This document shows positions 1-9,299 of a stretch of 64,000 bases of DNA, one piece after another; the stretch's first letter is position 1; each line of letters opens with the position of its first letter. Both the position numbers and the translations under genes were made by a program. The notes below the pieces were generated by a model that made no database searches, was not told the DNA's origin, and saw only the letters and a program-made list of their open reading frames with translations. The DNA is from JAEYXS01 sp943367715. Its GTDB lineage: Bacteria; Verrucomicrobiota; Verrucomicrobiia; Limisphaerales; JAEYXS01. The stretch lies in the NCBI GenBank assembly GCA_943367715.1, contig CALRJY020000018.1:54754-118753 (forward strand), read 5' to 3'.

Positions 1-179
1 TCCGCACGGATCTTGGGCGGGAGGAATTTCAGGGCCATCTGCTCGCGCAGGCGGGAATCCAAGGCCAGCCAGACCTCGCCCATGCCGCCTTGACCGAGGA
101 GCCGCTGCAATTGGTAACGGCCACCGCCCACAAGCATACCGGCGCTCAAGCCGGAACCGGGGGTGGCAGACATATCCAT
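1..179 (-). CDS. Ser/Thr protein kinase, N-terminal fragment cut by the window edge
   Basis: Reading the minus strand from an ATG at 179-177 gives 59 residues that run off the left edge. Residues 21-55 match the start of a bacterial Hanks-type kinase: a short lead RYQLQRLLG, the glycine-rich ATP loop GQGGMGEVW (30-38), and ALKFLPP with the candidate ATP-binding lysine at K51. The catalytic loop and any membrane or sensor domain lie outside the window. A second in-frame ATG is two codons downstream. The gene is divergent from an FHA-domain gene only 60 bp away. FHA domains read phospho-threonine, so a kinase-reader pair is a reasonable inference, but no substrate can be named. Confidence 0.85.
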   Translation of the reverse strand, partial: MDMSATPGSGLSAGMLVGGGRYQLQRLLGQGGMGEVWLALDSRLREQMALKFLPPKIRA

Positions 180-238
180 GGCGGAGACTTTAGAAGGAGC
201 AGAAGGAAGATTGCCAGCGGTTTCGGTTCGCGTTTAGT

Positions 239-1198
239 ATGGCCGCAACACCAAAGAGCACGCCGCCCATGAGCACCACCAACATCATCGAACTGAAGCC
301 GTCCTTGTTACGACTGGAAGTGACGTATCGGGACGATACACAACGGTATGAATTTGAGGGCAAGGAAGTGGTCATCGGGCGACCCAATCCGTATCTGCCG
401 CCGACGCTGGATCTTTCCGAGGACATCCTGGTCTCCCGCACGCATGCGCGCATCTGGGTGAATGTGGACGGGTATTGGATCGAGGACCTGGTGAGCAAGC
501 ACGGGACGTTCGTGAACGGCGGGCGGCTGACGCTGCGGCGGCAGTTGAATCCGGGAGATTTTATACAGATCGGCGAGACGACCTTGAAGGTTCTTTGCCC
601 GGCCCCGACGCGGAAGGCGGAACCGGCCAAGCCGCTCAATGATGATGAGATCAGCGTGGATGCGGCGCTGGCGGTGGAAGAAACGGCGTTGGGCAAAGTG
701 GCGGCGGATGCGAGCGGCCAGATAGATCCGCAAGTGGAACTGTTGCTGGAACTGCCCTTGAAGCTGGCCAGCCAGACGAACATGGCAAGCCTGACGAAAT
801 ATGTGGTGAACCAACTGCCGAAGTTGATCCCGGGAGTGGAACGCGCGGCGATACTTTTAATCAATAACGACACGGCGGAATTGACCGTGGCGGCGTCCTT
901 GCCTGCGGAGGATCCGCCGGTGAGCCGCACGCTGGCCTTGCGCGCGGTGAAGGAAGGGCGGGCGCTCATCTGGCGAAAAGTGATAGATGGTGTAGAGAGT
1001 CAATCGATGCGGCGGCTGGAGATGAAGGTGGGGATGTATGCGCCGCTGGTGTGGGGCGACCGGACGGTGGGCGTGATCTGTGTGGATAATCCGAAACGGG
1101 ATTGCCGGTTTAGCGAACGGGATTTGCGCCTGTTGATGACCGTGGCGGCGTACACGGCGATGGCGGTGTCGTTCAACCGGTTGAAAGAGGCGTTATAA
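239..1198 (+). CDS. FHA domain plus GAF domain protein
   Basis: The protein has 319 residues. Residues about 25-115 form an FHA domain with the conserved pieces VIGR (45-48), SRTHARI (66-72) and SKHGTFVNG (86-94), which bind phospho-threonine peptides. After an acidic Ala-rich linker (about 125-160), the C-terminal half (about 165-315) looks like a GAF domain, a small-ligand or redox sensor fold ending in a helix rich in aliphatic residues. No membrane segment is visible, so it is probably cytosolic. It lies head-to-head with a Ser/Thr kinase start at 179, suggesting phospho-dependent signalling. A second ATG at 269 (MSTTNIIELK) is an equally plausible start; neither has a convincing Shine-Dalgarno. 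FHA call firm, GAF call fair, output unknown. Confidence 0.88.
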   Translation: MAATPKSTPPMSTTNIIELKPSLLRLEVTYRDDTQRYEFEGKEVVIGRPNPYLPPTLDLSEDILVSRTHARIWVNVDGYWIEDLVSKHGTFVNGGRLTLRRQLNPGDFIQIGETTLKVLCPAPTRKAEPAKPLNDDEISVDAALAVEETALGKVAADASGQIDPQVELLLELPLKLASQTNMASLTKYVVNQLPKLIPGVERAAILLINNDTAELTVAASLPAEDPPVSRTLALRAVKEGRALIWRKVIDGVESQSMRRLEMKVGMYAPLVWGDRTVGVICVDNPKRDCRFSERDLRLLMTVAAYTAMAVSFNRLKEAL

Positions 1199-1525
1199 GG
1201 GGCGTTGCCGCCATTTGCGCCACGCGAACCAGAGCGCGCCGAAGATTAGGCTGTTCACGATGGTGAGCAGGAGATTGAGCCAGCCGGGGGTCACCTCGCT
1301 GAGCCACGCGTAGCGGAGCAAAATGCGGGGGAGGTTGAGGGCCTGTTGCAGATAGGAAATGGCGATGACCACGGGCGAGAGATCGACGAGCTGCGGTGGA
1401 AAATGGGCGAAGAGGAAGACGGCGCTGTCGAGGATGAGCAGCAGGAGATAGTGTAACGCGGCGTAGAGCAGAAGCTGCGGCAGCCAAGCGCGCCAGGTGG
1501 GGCGTTGCGCAGGGGCGAGGGCCAC
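1193..1525 (-). CDS. small multi-pass membrane protein, function unknown
   Basis: The protein has 110 residues with about three hydrophobic segments (near residues 13-40, 45-65 and 80-100) and a basic C-terminal tail. I do not recognise the family. The start is a GTG at 1525 placed directly after the TAA of the upstream gene (1526-1528), so translation is probably coupled and the two genes form a small operon. The 3' end overlaps the end of the convergent FHA gene by 6 bp. The coupled junction is the best support that this is real; composition alone would not prove it. Confidence 0.6.
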   Translation of the reverse strand: MALAPAQRPTWRAWLPQLLLYAALHYLLLLILDSAVFLFAHFPPQLVDLSPVVIAISYLQQALNLPRILLRYAWLSEVTPGWLNLLLTIVNSLIFGALWFAWRKWRQRPL

Positions 1526-1975
1526 TTACTTGCTTTCTGCCTTGGCCTTTTTCTCCGGCTTGGGTGCGGGTGCTTTCTGGGTTTTCTTTTTATCCTTATT
1601 GAACCAGGAGAAGGAGAACAGCTTGATGCCTTGGGCCTGACCGGTGCGGTCATCGAAAACGGTGTTGTCTTTCGCCTCGCCGTATTCCTTGGGGGCGGCG
1701 GGGTTGATGAGTTGCAGGGGATTATCCGTCTTCACCGCTTGCGGAAGCACGCCGCTGGAAACGCCTTTCTCGGTTTTGATCTCATTCGGCTTGAGCGGCA
1801 CGGGCGGTTTCTGTTCGAGCGATTGCATGGCCTTCAGGGAGACAGTGCCTTCCGTCACGGGCGGGGTGGCGATCTCGAGAGTGTTAGTCGTCGCCAGTTT
1901 AATTTTAGCGGGATCGGTTTGGGCCGAGACCCCGAGGGCGAACAATCCAAGCAAGGCGGTCAGAATCGTTTTCAT
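1526..1975 (-). CDS. exported protein of unknown function with a basic tail
   Basis: The protein has 149 residues. It begins with a clear Sec signal peptide (MKTILTALLGLFALGVSAQ, cleavage near residue 18-19), continues as a low-complexity Thr/Pro/Lys-rich region, and ends in a Lys/Ala/Pro-rich tail (about 125-149). No known domain is visible. It probably sits in the periplasm or attached to the envelope. It is the first gene of a two-gene unit with the membrane protein that begins at its stop codon. The gene is divergent from a membrane glycosyltransferase 153 bp away, so both promoters may lie in 1976-2128. Confidence 0.65.
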   Translation of the reverse strand: MKTILTALLGLFALGVSAQTDPAKIKLATTNTLEIATPPVTEGTVSLKAMQSLEQKPPVPLKPNEIKTEKGVSSGVLPQAVKTDNPLQLINPAAPKEYGEAKDNTVFDDRTGQAQGIKLFSFSWFNKDKKKTQKAPAPKPEKKAKAESK

Positions 1976-2128
1976 AGGCTGCGCTCCGACAGCCAGCGTC
2001 CGTCAGATTATACCGTCTGTCAAAACTAGAAACCGGCCCCAAAGGCACGGCAGGTATTGTGGACGGGACTGCCCGCTGATTATTCTCGACGCGTCAGCAG
2101 CGTGAGCATACACGTTTCTGGTTGAGGC

Positions 2129-3856
2129 ATGCCCGGGCCGATCATGTCAGATTCTCTTAACACACTTAAGTCTTTGCTGCCTCAAAAGGGGATGGAACGA
2201 AAGGTGTTCCTCCTTTCCTTCTGTATCGCGCTGCTCTTCTCCGTCTACACCGATCATCTTTGGGAAGATTATTACATCACCTATCGTGCGAGCAAAAATC
2301 TCGCGATGGGCAAAGGGCTGGTATTCACCGAAGGCCAACGCGTGCATACCTTCACTTCACCGTTGGGGGTGCTGGTGCCCGCGGCGTGCAGTGCGCTGAC
2401 GCTAAACCAGAGTGACACGATTGCCATCTGGCTTTTTCGCGCAGTGGCTTGCAGCTTTCTGGGGCTGACGGCGGTGCTCCTTTACCGGTTGGCGGTTCAC
2501 GCAGGCTGGGGAAGCTGGGCCAAGGTATTACTTATCGGCTTGTTCGTTTCTGATGCGAAGACGATGGACTACAGCATCAACGGCATGGAAACTTCCATGC
2601 TCGTCTTCTTCCTGGCATTGACACTCTATGCACTGGTCCGCATCGGTGCAGGCGGCTGGAAATTGTTGGGCGTCGCGTGGGCCGGATTGATGTGGTCGCG
2701 ACCGGATGCTTTCATCTATATCGGCATGACGGCGGTGGGCTATGCAGTGTTTGCTCAAGGGTGGAACTGGAAAGGCTCTTTGCGTCGCCATGCGCCCATT
2801 TTCATCAAAGCCGGACTGCTCACCACCTGTCTGTATCTGCCGTGGCTGCTGTGGGCGGGGAGCTATTATGGTTCGCCGATCCCCAATACGATCGTGGCCA
2901 AAGGACTCGGCCAGCCGCATATCGAAGCGCTGGCCTATCTGCGTGCGGCCATCGCGTTTCCGGTCAAAATACTGATCGAGCAAACGAGCATGTACACCAC
3001 GCTGGCTCCCGCTTTGCCCGGTTACGGGCCATGGCCGGAGGCGGGGCGTTTACTCTGGCGTTTCTTGCCGATTATCCCGGCGATTTACTGGCTGATTCCC
3101 GGTGGCAGCCCGCTGGCACGCGCCTGCTCGGTGGCTTTTGTCATGGGGCATTATTATCTGACCCGCGTTTCACCTCATCCGTTTTCCTGGTATGTACCGC
3201 CCATCACTTTGCTGGGCCTGCTGCCGCTGGCTGACGCGACCAGTCGCATGGCCAAATGGCTGGCATCCCGAAAAGATGCCTTCCAACAAAGGACGCTGCC
3301 GGTGGTTTTGAGTGTCGTAGTGGGATTGGTAGTGCTGATGCAACTCTTCACGCTCGCCTTGGTGGCCAAGCAAATGCGCACCCAGCAGATATTGGTGGAG
3401 AACGGACTACGGAAGCAGTTGGGCCTGTGGCTGCGGGAGAATGCCGCGGGTCCGACGGATACGGTCTTTCTCGAACCGCTCGGTTATATCGGTTATTTCT
3501 CGCAATTGAAAATGCTGGATTGGCCGGGATTGTCCTCGCCGGAGGTCATCGCCGCCCGCAAGCAGACGGGTTATCTGGGATACTTGGACCTGCGGTTGCT
3601 GGAGACCTTGCAGCCGGATTGGGTGGTTTTACGACGTGTGGAATACGAGCCGGAACTGGCCAAGAAGGATTCTTTCTTCGGACGTCGCTACCAGGCGGTC
3701 AAGGTTTTCGACGTCTCGGAAGAGGTGAAGAAAGCGCCGCTGCACTATGGGCGCGCCTACCTGGAGTTTGACCAGCACTTCACGGTTTTTAAACGCAACG
3801 GGCCGATCCAACCGGCCAGCCCTTTACCAGTTTCATCTGCTACGGAAAACCGTTAG
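2129..3856 (+). CDS. GT-C type multi-pass membrane glycosyltransferase (AftB/GT39-like)
   Basis: The protein has 575 residues with about ten transmembrane helices and a C-terminal soluble part of roughly 170 residues. After the first helix comes WEDYYITYRASKNLAMGKG, followed by the TSPLGVLV segment. This matches the first periplasmic loop of GT-C enzymes such as mycobacterial AftB, where an acidic pair in that loop is catalytic and the donor is a polyprenyl-phosphate sugar. That family knowledge suggests transfer of a sugar to an envelope glycan outside the inner membrane; donor and acceptor are unknown. A second ATG at 2144 is also possible. It starts a co-directional run with the HEAT, PHP and glycosidase genes downstream (gaps of 9 and 12 bp, then an overlap). 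Confidence 0.75.
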   Translation: MPGPIMSDSLNTLKSLLPQKGMERKVFLLSFCIALLFSVYTDHLWEDYYITYRASKNLAMGKGLVFTEGQRVHTFTSPLGVLVPAACSALTLNQSDTIAIWLFRAVACSFLGLTAVLLYRLAVHAGWGSWAKVLLIGLFVSDAKTMDYSINGMETSMLVFFLALTLYALVRIGAGGWKLLGVAWAGLMWSRPDAFIYIGMTAVGYAVFAQGWNWKGSLRRHAPIFIKAGLLTTCLYLPWLLWAGSYYGSPIPNTIVAKGLGQPHIEALAYLRAAIAFPVKILIEQTSMYTTLAPALPGYGPWPEAGRLLWRFLPIIPAIYWLIPGGSPLARACSVAFVMGHYYLTRVSPHPFSWYVPPITLLGLLPLADATSRMAKWLASRKDAFQQRTLPVVLSVVVGLVVLMQLFTLALVAKQMRTQQILVENGLRKQLGLWLRENAAGPTDTVFLEPLGYIGYFSQLKMLDWPGLSSPEVIAARKQTGYLGYLDLRLLETLQPDWVVLRRVEYEPELAKKDSFFGRRYQAVKVFDVSEEVKKAPLHYGRAYLEFDQHFTVFKRNGPIQPASPLPVSSATENR

Positions 3857-3865
3857 CCTGCGGGG

Positions 3866-4852
3866 ATGAAACGCCGCTTGGTCAATCTGGCCCTCATGGG
3901 TTTGCTGATCCTGGGTGGTTTTGTGTTCTGGCGTGCAGGCCATCCGAAGGAGCCCATTCATGATCAGCGCAGTGTCAGTGACTGGCTGCAAGTCATTGCG
4001 GATCCCAAGTCCGATGTGCTCCTGCGGGACGAAGCGGAGCAAGCGTTCATCGCCTTGGGGACCAATGCCCTCCCGGTTCTGACGAACAGGCTGTTCACGA
4101 CGGAGACCATCTATTCGCGCTGGCGACAGGATGGCGGAGAGAAATGGCCCGCTGTCATTCGTGATCGCCTGCCGCATTCCTTGCCAGCGGCTCTCTGGCG
4201 ACGGGCGGCGGCGAAGCAGATAACCTTGCTCGGTGGTGAGGCCAGCGGAACCGCGGCTCAGTTGTCGCAGGCGCTGGCTGATCCAGATCGCGTCGTGCGT
4301 GGTTATTGCTACAACTTGCTCAACCGGCTCGGTGCTCCCGCTGAGATTGTCGTTCCCGGTTTGCTTACGGCCTTGCGCAGTCCCGATCCATCCATCCGTG
4401 TTTTTGGTGCAGGAGAGCTGGGCTTTATCGGTCCGGAAGCGAAGGCGGGAGTGCCTGCGCTGATCATTGCGCTCGACGATTTGGATGAATCCGTGCGATT
4501 GAATGCCATCATCGCCCTAGGGCGGATCGGCACGGCAGCGCGTCCTTCCATCCCGCGTTTGCGTGAGCTCCTGAAGAATCCTAAGCCGGAAGTGCAGCTC
4601 AATGCGGCGACCACTCTCACGCGATTGAATCTGGCCGAAGCGCAGTTCGCGGTGCCAGTGCTTGCTTCGTTGCTGAAGCATCCGGATGAATCGATGATTG
4701 AAGTGGCGCTGCGCCAGCTCAGCGATCTGGGCAGTCACGCTGTCGCTGCCGTCCCACAGGTGGAGGCGTTGCTGGAACATCCGACGCCCGCCATCCGGTT
4801 GCTGGCGGAAGAAGCGCTCAGCCGCATGGACAAAAGCGGTAACAGCCTTTAG
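3866..4852 (+). CDS. membrane-anchored HEAT-repeat protein
   Basis: The protein has 328 residues. A short basic start and one hydrophobic helix (about 7-24) look like an uncleaved signal anchor, leaving the rest in the periplasm. From about residue 40 the protein is built of repeated helix pairs with the HEAT signature, for example IRVFGAGELGFIG and VRLNAIIALGRIG, spaced about 35-40 residues apart. Such solenoids bind proteins or polymers and have no catalysis of their own. It follows the glycosyltransferase by 9 bp and precedes the PHP hydrolase by 12 bp, so it is probably co-transcribed and may scaffold one of those enzymes (inference). Confidence 0.85.
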   Translation: MKRRLVNLALMGLLILGGFVFWRAGHPKEPIHDQRSVSDWLQVIADPKSDVLLRDEAEQAFIALGTNALPVLTNRLFTTETIYSRWRQDGGEKWPAVIRDRLPHSLPAALWRRAAAKQITLLGGEASGTAAQLSQALADPDRVVRGYCYNLLNRLGAPAEIVVPGLLTALRSPDPSIRVFGAGELGFIGPEAKAGVPALIIALDDLDESVRLNAIIALGRIGTAARPSIPRLRELLKNPKPEVQLNAATTLTRLNLAEAQFAVPVLASLLKHPDESMIEVALRQLSDLGSHAVAAVPQVEALLEHPTPAIRLLAEEALSRMDKSGNSL

Positions 4853-4864
4853 CTTGCGCTCACC

Positions 4865-7006
4865 GTGAACCGTTCTCCAGCCAGTTTCAGCAGTGTTATT
4901 TTTGCGAGGGCGCGCGGGTTAATCACCCGTTGCAGCCAGGTGCGGACAAACGGTGTATATCTGGCGGTGCTGGTGTTCATTTTCGCGATCGCTTCTGCTT
5001 TTGCCGCGGAGTTTCAGGTGTTGTCTACCAACCGGTATCACTTGGGCGTGGAGGGTTTTCCGGAATGGGAAGAGTTCGCCGGGCGCAAGCCGGATGGGCG
5101 CAACCTGGAGCTCACCTTTCAAGGTCAAGCTTCGACCAATGGCCACACTTTGTTGCTGCGACAGCGGGATGTGAAGGGCTCGTGGCAGGTGTTGATGAAC
5201 GGCAAACGTATCGGGCGGTTGGTGGCTCAAGAGACTGCCTTGGTGTCTCATTACCAAGTTCCGGCGGATGCGTTAAAGGAAGGGGCTAATGTTTTAAGCA
5301 TCATGCCCCCAACGACCACCGACGACATCGAGCTCAGCGATATCCGGCTGGCTTCTGGCTCACCCGCAGCAGTGCTTACGGAATCTTCTCTTTCCGTCAC
5401 CGTGGATGAAGCTCCTGATAACAAACCGGTGCCTTGCCGCATCACCATCACGGATGCGAGCGGAGCACTGGCTGCGCTGATGCCTGCCACGGCGATCGAT
5501 ACCAATGCCCTGACGCTCACCACGCGTCCGGGTGTCAGCTACACTCGCGATGGCCGCGCCCGCCTCAACTTGCTCGCGGGTGATTACACGATCTATGCCT
5601 CACGGGGCATGGAATACAGTGTGGCGACGCAGCAAGTATCCATCGCGAAAGGCGAAAGCAAGGTGGTCAATCTCTCGATCCGGCGCGAGGTGAACACCAA
5701 AGGATGGGTATCCACCGACACGCACATCCACACGCTCACGCATAGTGGGCACGGCGATGCGACGATTGATGAACGGATGCTGACAATCGCGGGTGAGGGA
5801 ATCGAGATGGCGGTGGCCACGGACCATAATCATCACGCGGACTATTCCGAGGCGGCAGTGCGCACGAAACTGCGCGAACACTTTACTTCAGTGATCGGCA
5901 ATGAGGTAACGACGAAGGTGGGGCATTTCAATGCGTTCCCCATCGCCAGCGGTAGCACGGTGGCAGATCACAATACGAATGACTGGACGGTGCTCTTGAA
6001 GAACATGCGGGCGACTCCCGGTGTGCAAGTCATCACACTCAATCACCCACGCGATCTGCATAGCGGTTTTGTTCCGCTCGGGGTGACGAATTTCAATCCG
6101 GTCACGGGCCAGCATGTGCGGCTGACGAATGAACTCTTTGACGCTATGGAAGTCATCACTTCCGGGGCGATGCAGTCGGATGTATATCTGCTCTATCGGG
6201 ATTGGTTCGCGCTGCTGAATCGCGGTCACCGTGTGATGTCGGTGGGTGCGAGTGATACGCATGATGTGAGCCGGTTCATTTTGGGCCAAGGGCGCACGTA
6301 TCTTGCGGCAAGCGATGACCATCCCGAGCGCATCGATATCAATGAAGTCTGTCGCAGCCTGAAGGCGGGCAAGGCTTCGGTGAGCTTGGGATTGTTTGCG
6401 GACATGGATGTGGCGCAGAAGTTTCATCTGGGCGATCTGGCTACAAATCTGGCGGATGAGTTTATTGTCACGGTGCATGCGGATTCGCCTTCGTGGACGT
6501 GGGTGCAAAAGGTGGAGCTGTTCGCGAATGGGGTGAAGATCCGTGAGACGGATTATTTGCAGCCGCGTGTCCGTCTGCGGCGCAGTTCGGGTTTTGTGCT
6601 GAACCGGCCGTTTCACGATGTTTATCTGGTGGGGATGGCCACCGGGCCGGGCGTCACGGCGCCGTTTGCTGAAACGCCTCGGCCTTATCAGCCCACGTCG
6701 AAAGTTTTCACACCCAAGGTGCTGGCTTCCACGAACCCGATTTGGATCGATGGCGATGGGGATGGTAAATACACCGCGCCCCGTGGTTATGCGGAACAAC
6801 TCGTGAAAGACCACGGCACCAATCCCGACCGTCTCTTGCCTGCGCTGGCTCCGTATGATGAAACCATCATCACACAAACGCTCGCTCTCTGCCACGAACT
6901 TGGGGTAGACTTGGGCAGACCAGAGTTCTTGGCGGCGATGAAATCGGCCAGTGCCAAAGTGAAGAGCGCTTTTACCCGCTATCAGTCCTCGGTTTCTGGA
7001 AAATGA
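4865..7006 (+). CDS. exported CehA/McbA-type PHP-domain metallohydrolase
   Basis: The protein has 713 residues from a GTG start. Residues about 28-48 form a signal peptide ending ASAFAAEF. An N-terminal beta-rich region (about 50-275) includes a carbohydrate-binding or carboxypeptidase-regulatory-like fold. The PHP core begins at about 280 with STDTHIHTLTHSGHGD (D285, H287, H289) and continues with ATDHNHHADY (D320, H321), a GNEVTT strand and NHPRD. These residues bind the metal cluster in PHP hydrolases. The CehA/McbA subgroup includes ester and carbamate hydrolases, but most members are uncharacterised, so the substrate cannot be given. The gene overlaps the next one by 4 bp. A lone Sec signal and the glycosidase neighbour suggest periplasmic or surface glycan or ester breakdown. 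Confidence 0.85.
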   Translation: MNRSPASFSSVIFARARGLITRCSQVRTNGVYLAVLVFIFAIASAFAAEFQVLSTNRYHLGVEGFPEWEEFAGRKPDGRNLELTFQGQASTNGHTLLLRQRDVKGSWQVLMNGKRIGRLVAQETALVSHYQVPADALKEGANVLSIMPPTTTDDIELSDIRLASGSPAAVLTESSLSVTVDEAPDNKPVPCRITITDASGALAALMPATAIDTNALTLTTRPGVSYTRDGRARLNLLAGDYTIYASRGMEYSVATQQVSIAKGESKVVNLSIRREVNTKGWVSTDTHIHTLTHSGHGDATIDERMLTIAGEGIEMAVATDHNHHADYSEAAVRTKLREHFTSVIGNEVTTKVGHFNAFPIASGSTVADHNTNDWTVLLKNMRATPGVQVITLNHPRDLHSGFVPLGVTNFNPVTGQHVRLTNELFDAMEVITSGAMQSDVYLLYRDWFALLNRGHRVMSVGASDTHDVSRFILGQGRTYLAASDDHPERIDINEVCRSLKAGKASVSLGLFADMDVAQKFHLGDLATNLADEFIVTVHADSPSWTWVQKVELFANGVKIRETDYLQPRVRLRRSSGFVLNRPFHDVYLVGMATGPGVTAPFAETPRPYQPTSKVFTPKVLASTNPIWIDGDGDGKYTAPRGYAEQLVKDHGTNPDRLLPALAPYDETIITQTLALCHELGVDLGRPEFLAAMKSASAKVKSAFTRYQSSVSGK

Positions 7007-9285
7007 CCAGCCAACCTGCGGAGCAATCTATGACCAGCGCCAGCCGATTTTCTGATGTGAGCATCAAGATACGGTATCTGCTGGCCCTGTTGTTATTGGG
7101 CTCGCCGCTTGGTGGCCAAGCCCAAACACCGGAGGAAGTCTTTGCCGCGAAAACCGATGTCTGGGCGGAGCAAGCGTTGAAACTCCCTAACGGTCCCAGC
7201 TACGAATTCTTTGCTCCGCTTCTGCCGCCGCCGCGTTACGTCAACGCGGATTTCCGGGATTACCCCATCGTCCTTAGCGCCCCGGGCAGTTCGGCCAAGG
7301 CCCGATTGATCTCCAATGGCAGCGGCTTGAACCTGCGCGGTGGCACGCGCAGCTGGCATGACATCGGCACGCCGGTCACCTTCCGTCTCGGTATCGATGA
7401 AATGCGCTTCGGCGAATACCCTGAACGACTCACCGGCCCGCGCTATGCCGAAGGTTATCTGCCTGTTGTGCAGCTGGATTATACCCATGGCGAAACGGTT
7501 TACCGGCAGGAAGCATTTGCCAGCGTGGACCCGGCTCTGGCCACCAATGGCGTGGTGTTGGTACGTTTCTCACTCGCTGCCGGGACAACGGGTAATATCT
7601 CCGTGCAAGTGGATACCGGCGGTGCGTTGACGCTCATAGACGGCAGCTTGCGCGACGCGGAGAACCGGAGTGTGATCTGGTGCGATCCGGCCTGGAAATG
7701 GACCCGGCAGCGTCTGACCATCACCTTGCAGGCCGGACAATCCGCCACCCTGGCGGTTCCGTTGCAGCCCACGGATGCCGCCTTTCCTCATCCTCTGCGA
7801 CACGGCGGGTATGACCGTCAGCGCCAGCTCTGTGTCGGGCAATGGCAACAGCTGGTTCAACGCGGTACGCGTTTCGAAGTGCCGGAAGCCCGGGTCAATG
7901 ACGCTGTTCGTGCCTTGGTCATCGGCAATTTCATGCTGCTGAAAGGCGACCGGATGCATTACAGCGCCGGGAACCAGTACGACCAGCTATACGAAGCCGA
8001 AGGCAGTGATGCTGCCCGCGCCATGCTGCTCTATGGTTACACCAATGAGGTCCGGCGGATGATCGTGCCCTTGCTTGATTTCACGCGCAAAGGACTCGAA
8101 TACCATCAGGCGGGTCACAAGCTGCAACTGCTGGTGCATTATTACCGCGTCACAGGCGATCGCGCTTTCTTGCGTGAGATGCAGCCGCGCTGGGAAAAGG
8201 AACTGGCGTTGATCCTCAACGGTCGCACCAACGAGCATGGCCTTTTCCCGCGCGAACGCTATTGTGGCGACATTCCCACACCAATCTACTCGCTCAATTC
8301 CAACGCCAAATGCTGGCGTGCCCTGCGCGATTTCGCTGCTGTGCTGGCAGAGACCGGAGAACCGGACCAAGCCCGGGAATGCCAGGCGGTGGCGGCCGAA
8401 TTCCGTCAGCGCATTCTTGCGGCGGTGGATAAAAGCGAACGCAAGGATGTCGCCCCCGCTTTCATGCCCATCGCCTTGCTGGGCGAGGAAACGCCTTATG
8501 CTCCCATCACCAGCACCAAGATCGGGAGCTACTGGAATCTCATGGCGAATTACGTCATCGGCACGGAGATCTTCGGGCTGAACAGCGAACGCGAGACAGC
8601 GCTGGTGAATTATCTCCAGCAACAGGGCGGGCTGTGTCTGGGCATGACCCGCTCACGTCCCAGCCCCAGTTTCTGGACCGGCATGGACAGCGTCAACCCG
8701 CTCTATGGATTGCGTTACGTCCTCACCTTGCTGCGCCGCGATGAGCCGGACCGGGCACTGGCCAGTTTTTACGGCATGCTTGCCCAGGGCTTCACTCGTG
8801 ACACGTTTATCACCGGAGAAGGTTCCTCATTACGTTCGCTCGATGAGCATGGCCGCCTCTTCTACTGTCCGCCTAACAGTGCCGGGAACGCCCACTTTAT
8901 GTGGATGTTACGCACCTTGCTTGTGCAGGACTGGGACCTGAACGAAGATGGACGCCCGGACACCTTGCGCCTGTTGTTCGCCACACCGAGGCCGTGGCTG
9001 GAGGATGGCAAACGCATTGTCATGGAACGTGCGCCGACGGAATTTGGGGAGATCTCGTTGACGGCCGATTCACAACTGCAGGCCGGAAAAGTCATGGTGC
9101 GCTTCACCCCGCCACCTCAGGCTCCTGCCAAGACTCTCTTGCGGCTGCGTTTGCCTGCGGGTTGGGTCATCACTCAGGCAACCGCTGCGAATAAAACGGT
9201 GCCGCTCGTTTCACCCGACACGGCGGATGTCACCGTCCACCGCGAACCGGTCACGCTTGAATTCTCCGTCAAGCGACAGCCGTAG
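7003..9285 (+). CDS. exported six-hairpin glycosidase-like protein
   Basis: The protein has 760 residues. Translation can start at the ATG overlapping the previous TGA (7003) or at 7030 (MTSASRF). A signal peptide covers about residues 20-42 (LLALLLLGSPLGGQAQ). An N-terminal beta-sandwich (about 60-260) is followed by an alpha/alpha-barrel (about 285-660). Its helices read like GH78/GH15-type enzymes: YDQLYEAEGSDAARAMLLYG, LQLLVHYYRVTGDRAFL, WTGMDSVNPLYGLRYVLTLL. A C-terminal beta domain follows. Family knowledge suggests exo-glycosidase activity (rhamnosidase or glucosidase-like), but I cannot assign the catalytic acid pair or the sugar. Coupling with the PHP hydrolase implies both act on the same polymer outside the cytoplasm. 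Confidence 0.78.
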   Translation: MTSQPAEQSMTSASRFSDVSIKIRYLLALLLLGSPLGGQAQTPEEVFAAKTDVWAEQALKLPNGPSYEFFAPLLPPPRYVNADFRDYPIVLSAPGSSAKARLISNGSGLNLRGGTRSWHDIGTPVTFRLGIDEMRFGEYPERLTGPRYAEGYLPVVQLDYTHGETVYRQEAFASVDPALATNGVVLVRFSLAAGTTGNISVQVDTGGALTLIDGSLRDAENRSVIWCDPAWKWTRQRLTITLQAGQSATLAVPLQPTDAAFPHPLRHGGYDRQRQLCVGQWQQLVQRGTRFEVPEARVNDAVRALVIGNFMLLKGDRMHYSAGNQYDQLYEAEGSDAARAMLLYGYTNEVRRMIVPLLDFTRKGLEYHQAGHKLQLLVHYYRVTGDRAFLREMQPRWEKELALILNGRTNEHGLFPRERYCGDIPTPIYSLNSNAKCWRALRDFAAVLAETGEPDQARECQAVAAEFRQRILAAVDKSERKDVAPAFMPIALLGEETPYAPITSTKIGSYWNLMANYVIGTEIFGLNSERETALVNYLQQQGGLCLGMTRSRPSPSFWTGMDSVNPLYGLRYVLTLLRRDEPDRALASFYGMLAQGFTRDTFITGEGSSLRSLDEHGRLFYCPPNSAGNAHFMWMLRTLLVQDWDLNEDGRPDTLRLLFATPRPWLEDGKRIVMERAPTEFGEISLTADSQLQAGKVMVRFTPPPQAPAKTLLRLRLPAGWVITQATAANKTVPLVSPDTADVTVHREPVTLEFSVKRQP

Positions 9286-9299
9286 TCATAGAAACCCTC

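Noticed and set aside
1505..2029. A plus-strand open frame of 174 codons across the exported small gene
   Set aside because: The opposite strand encodes a good signal peptide and a coupled downstream gene, so this frame is a shadow.
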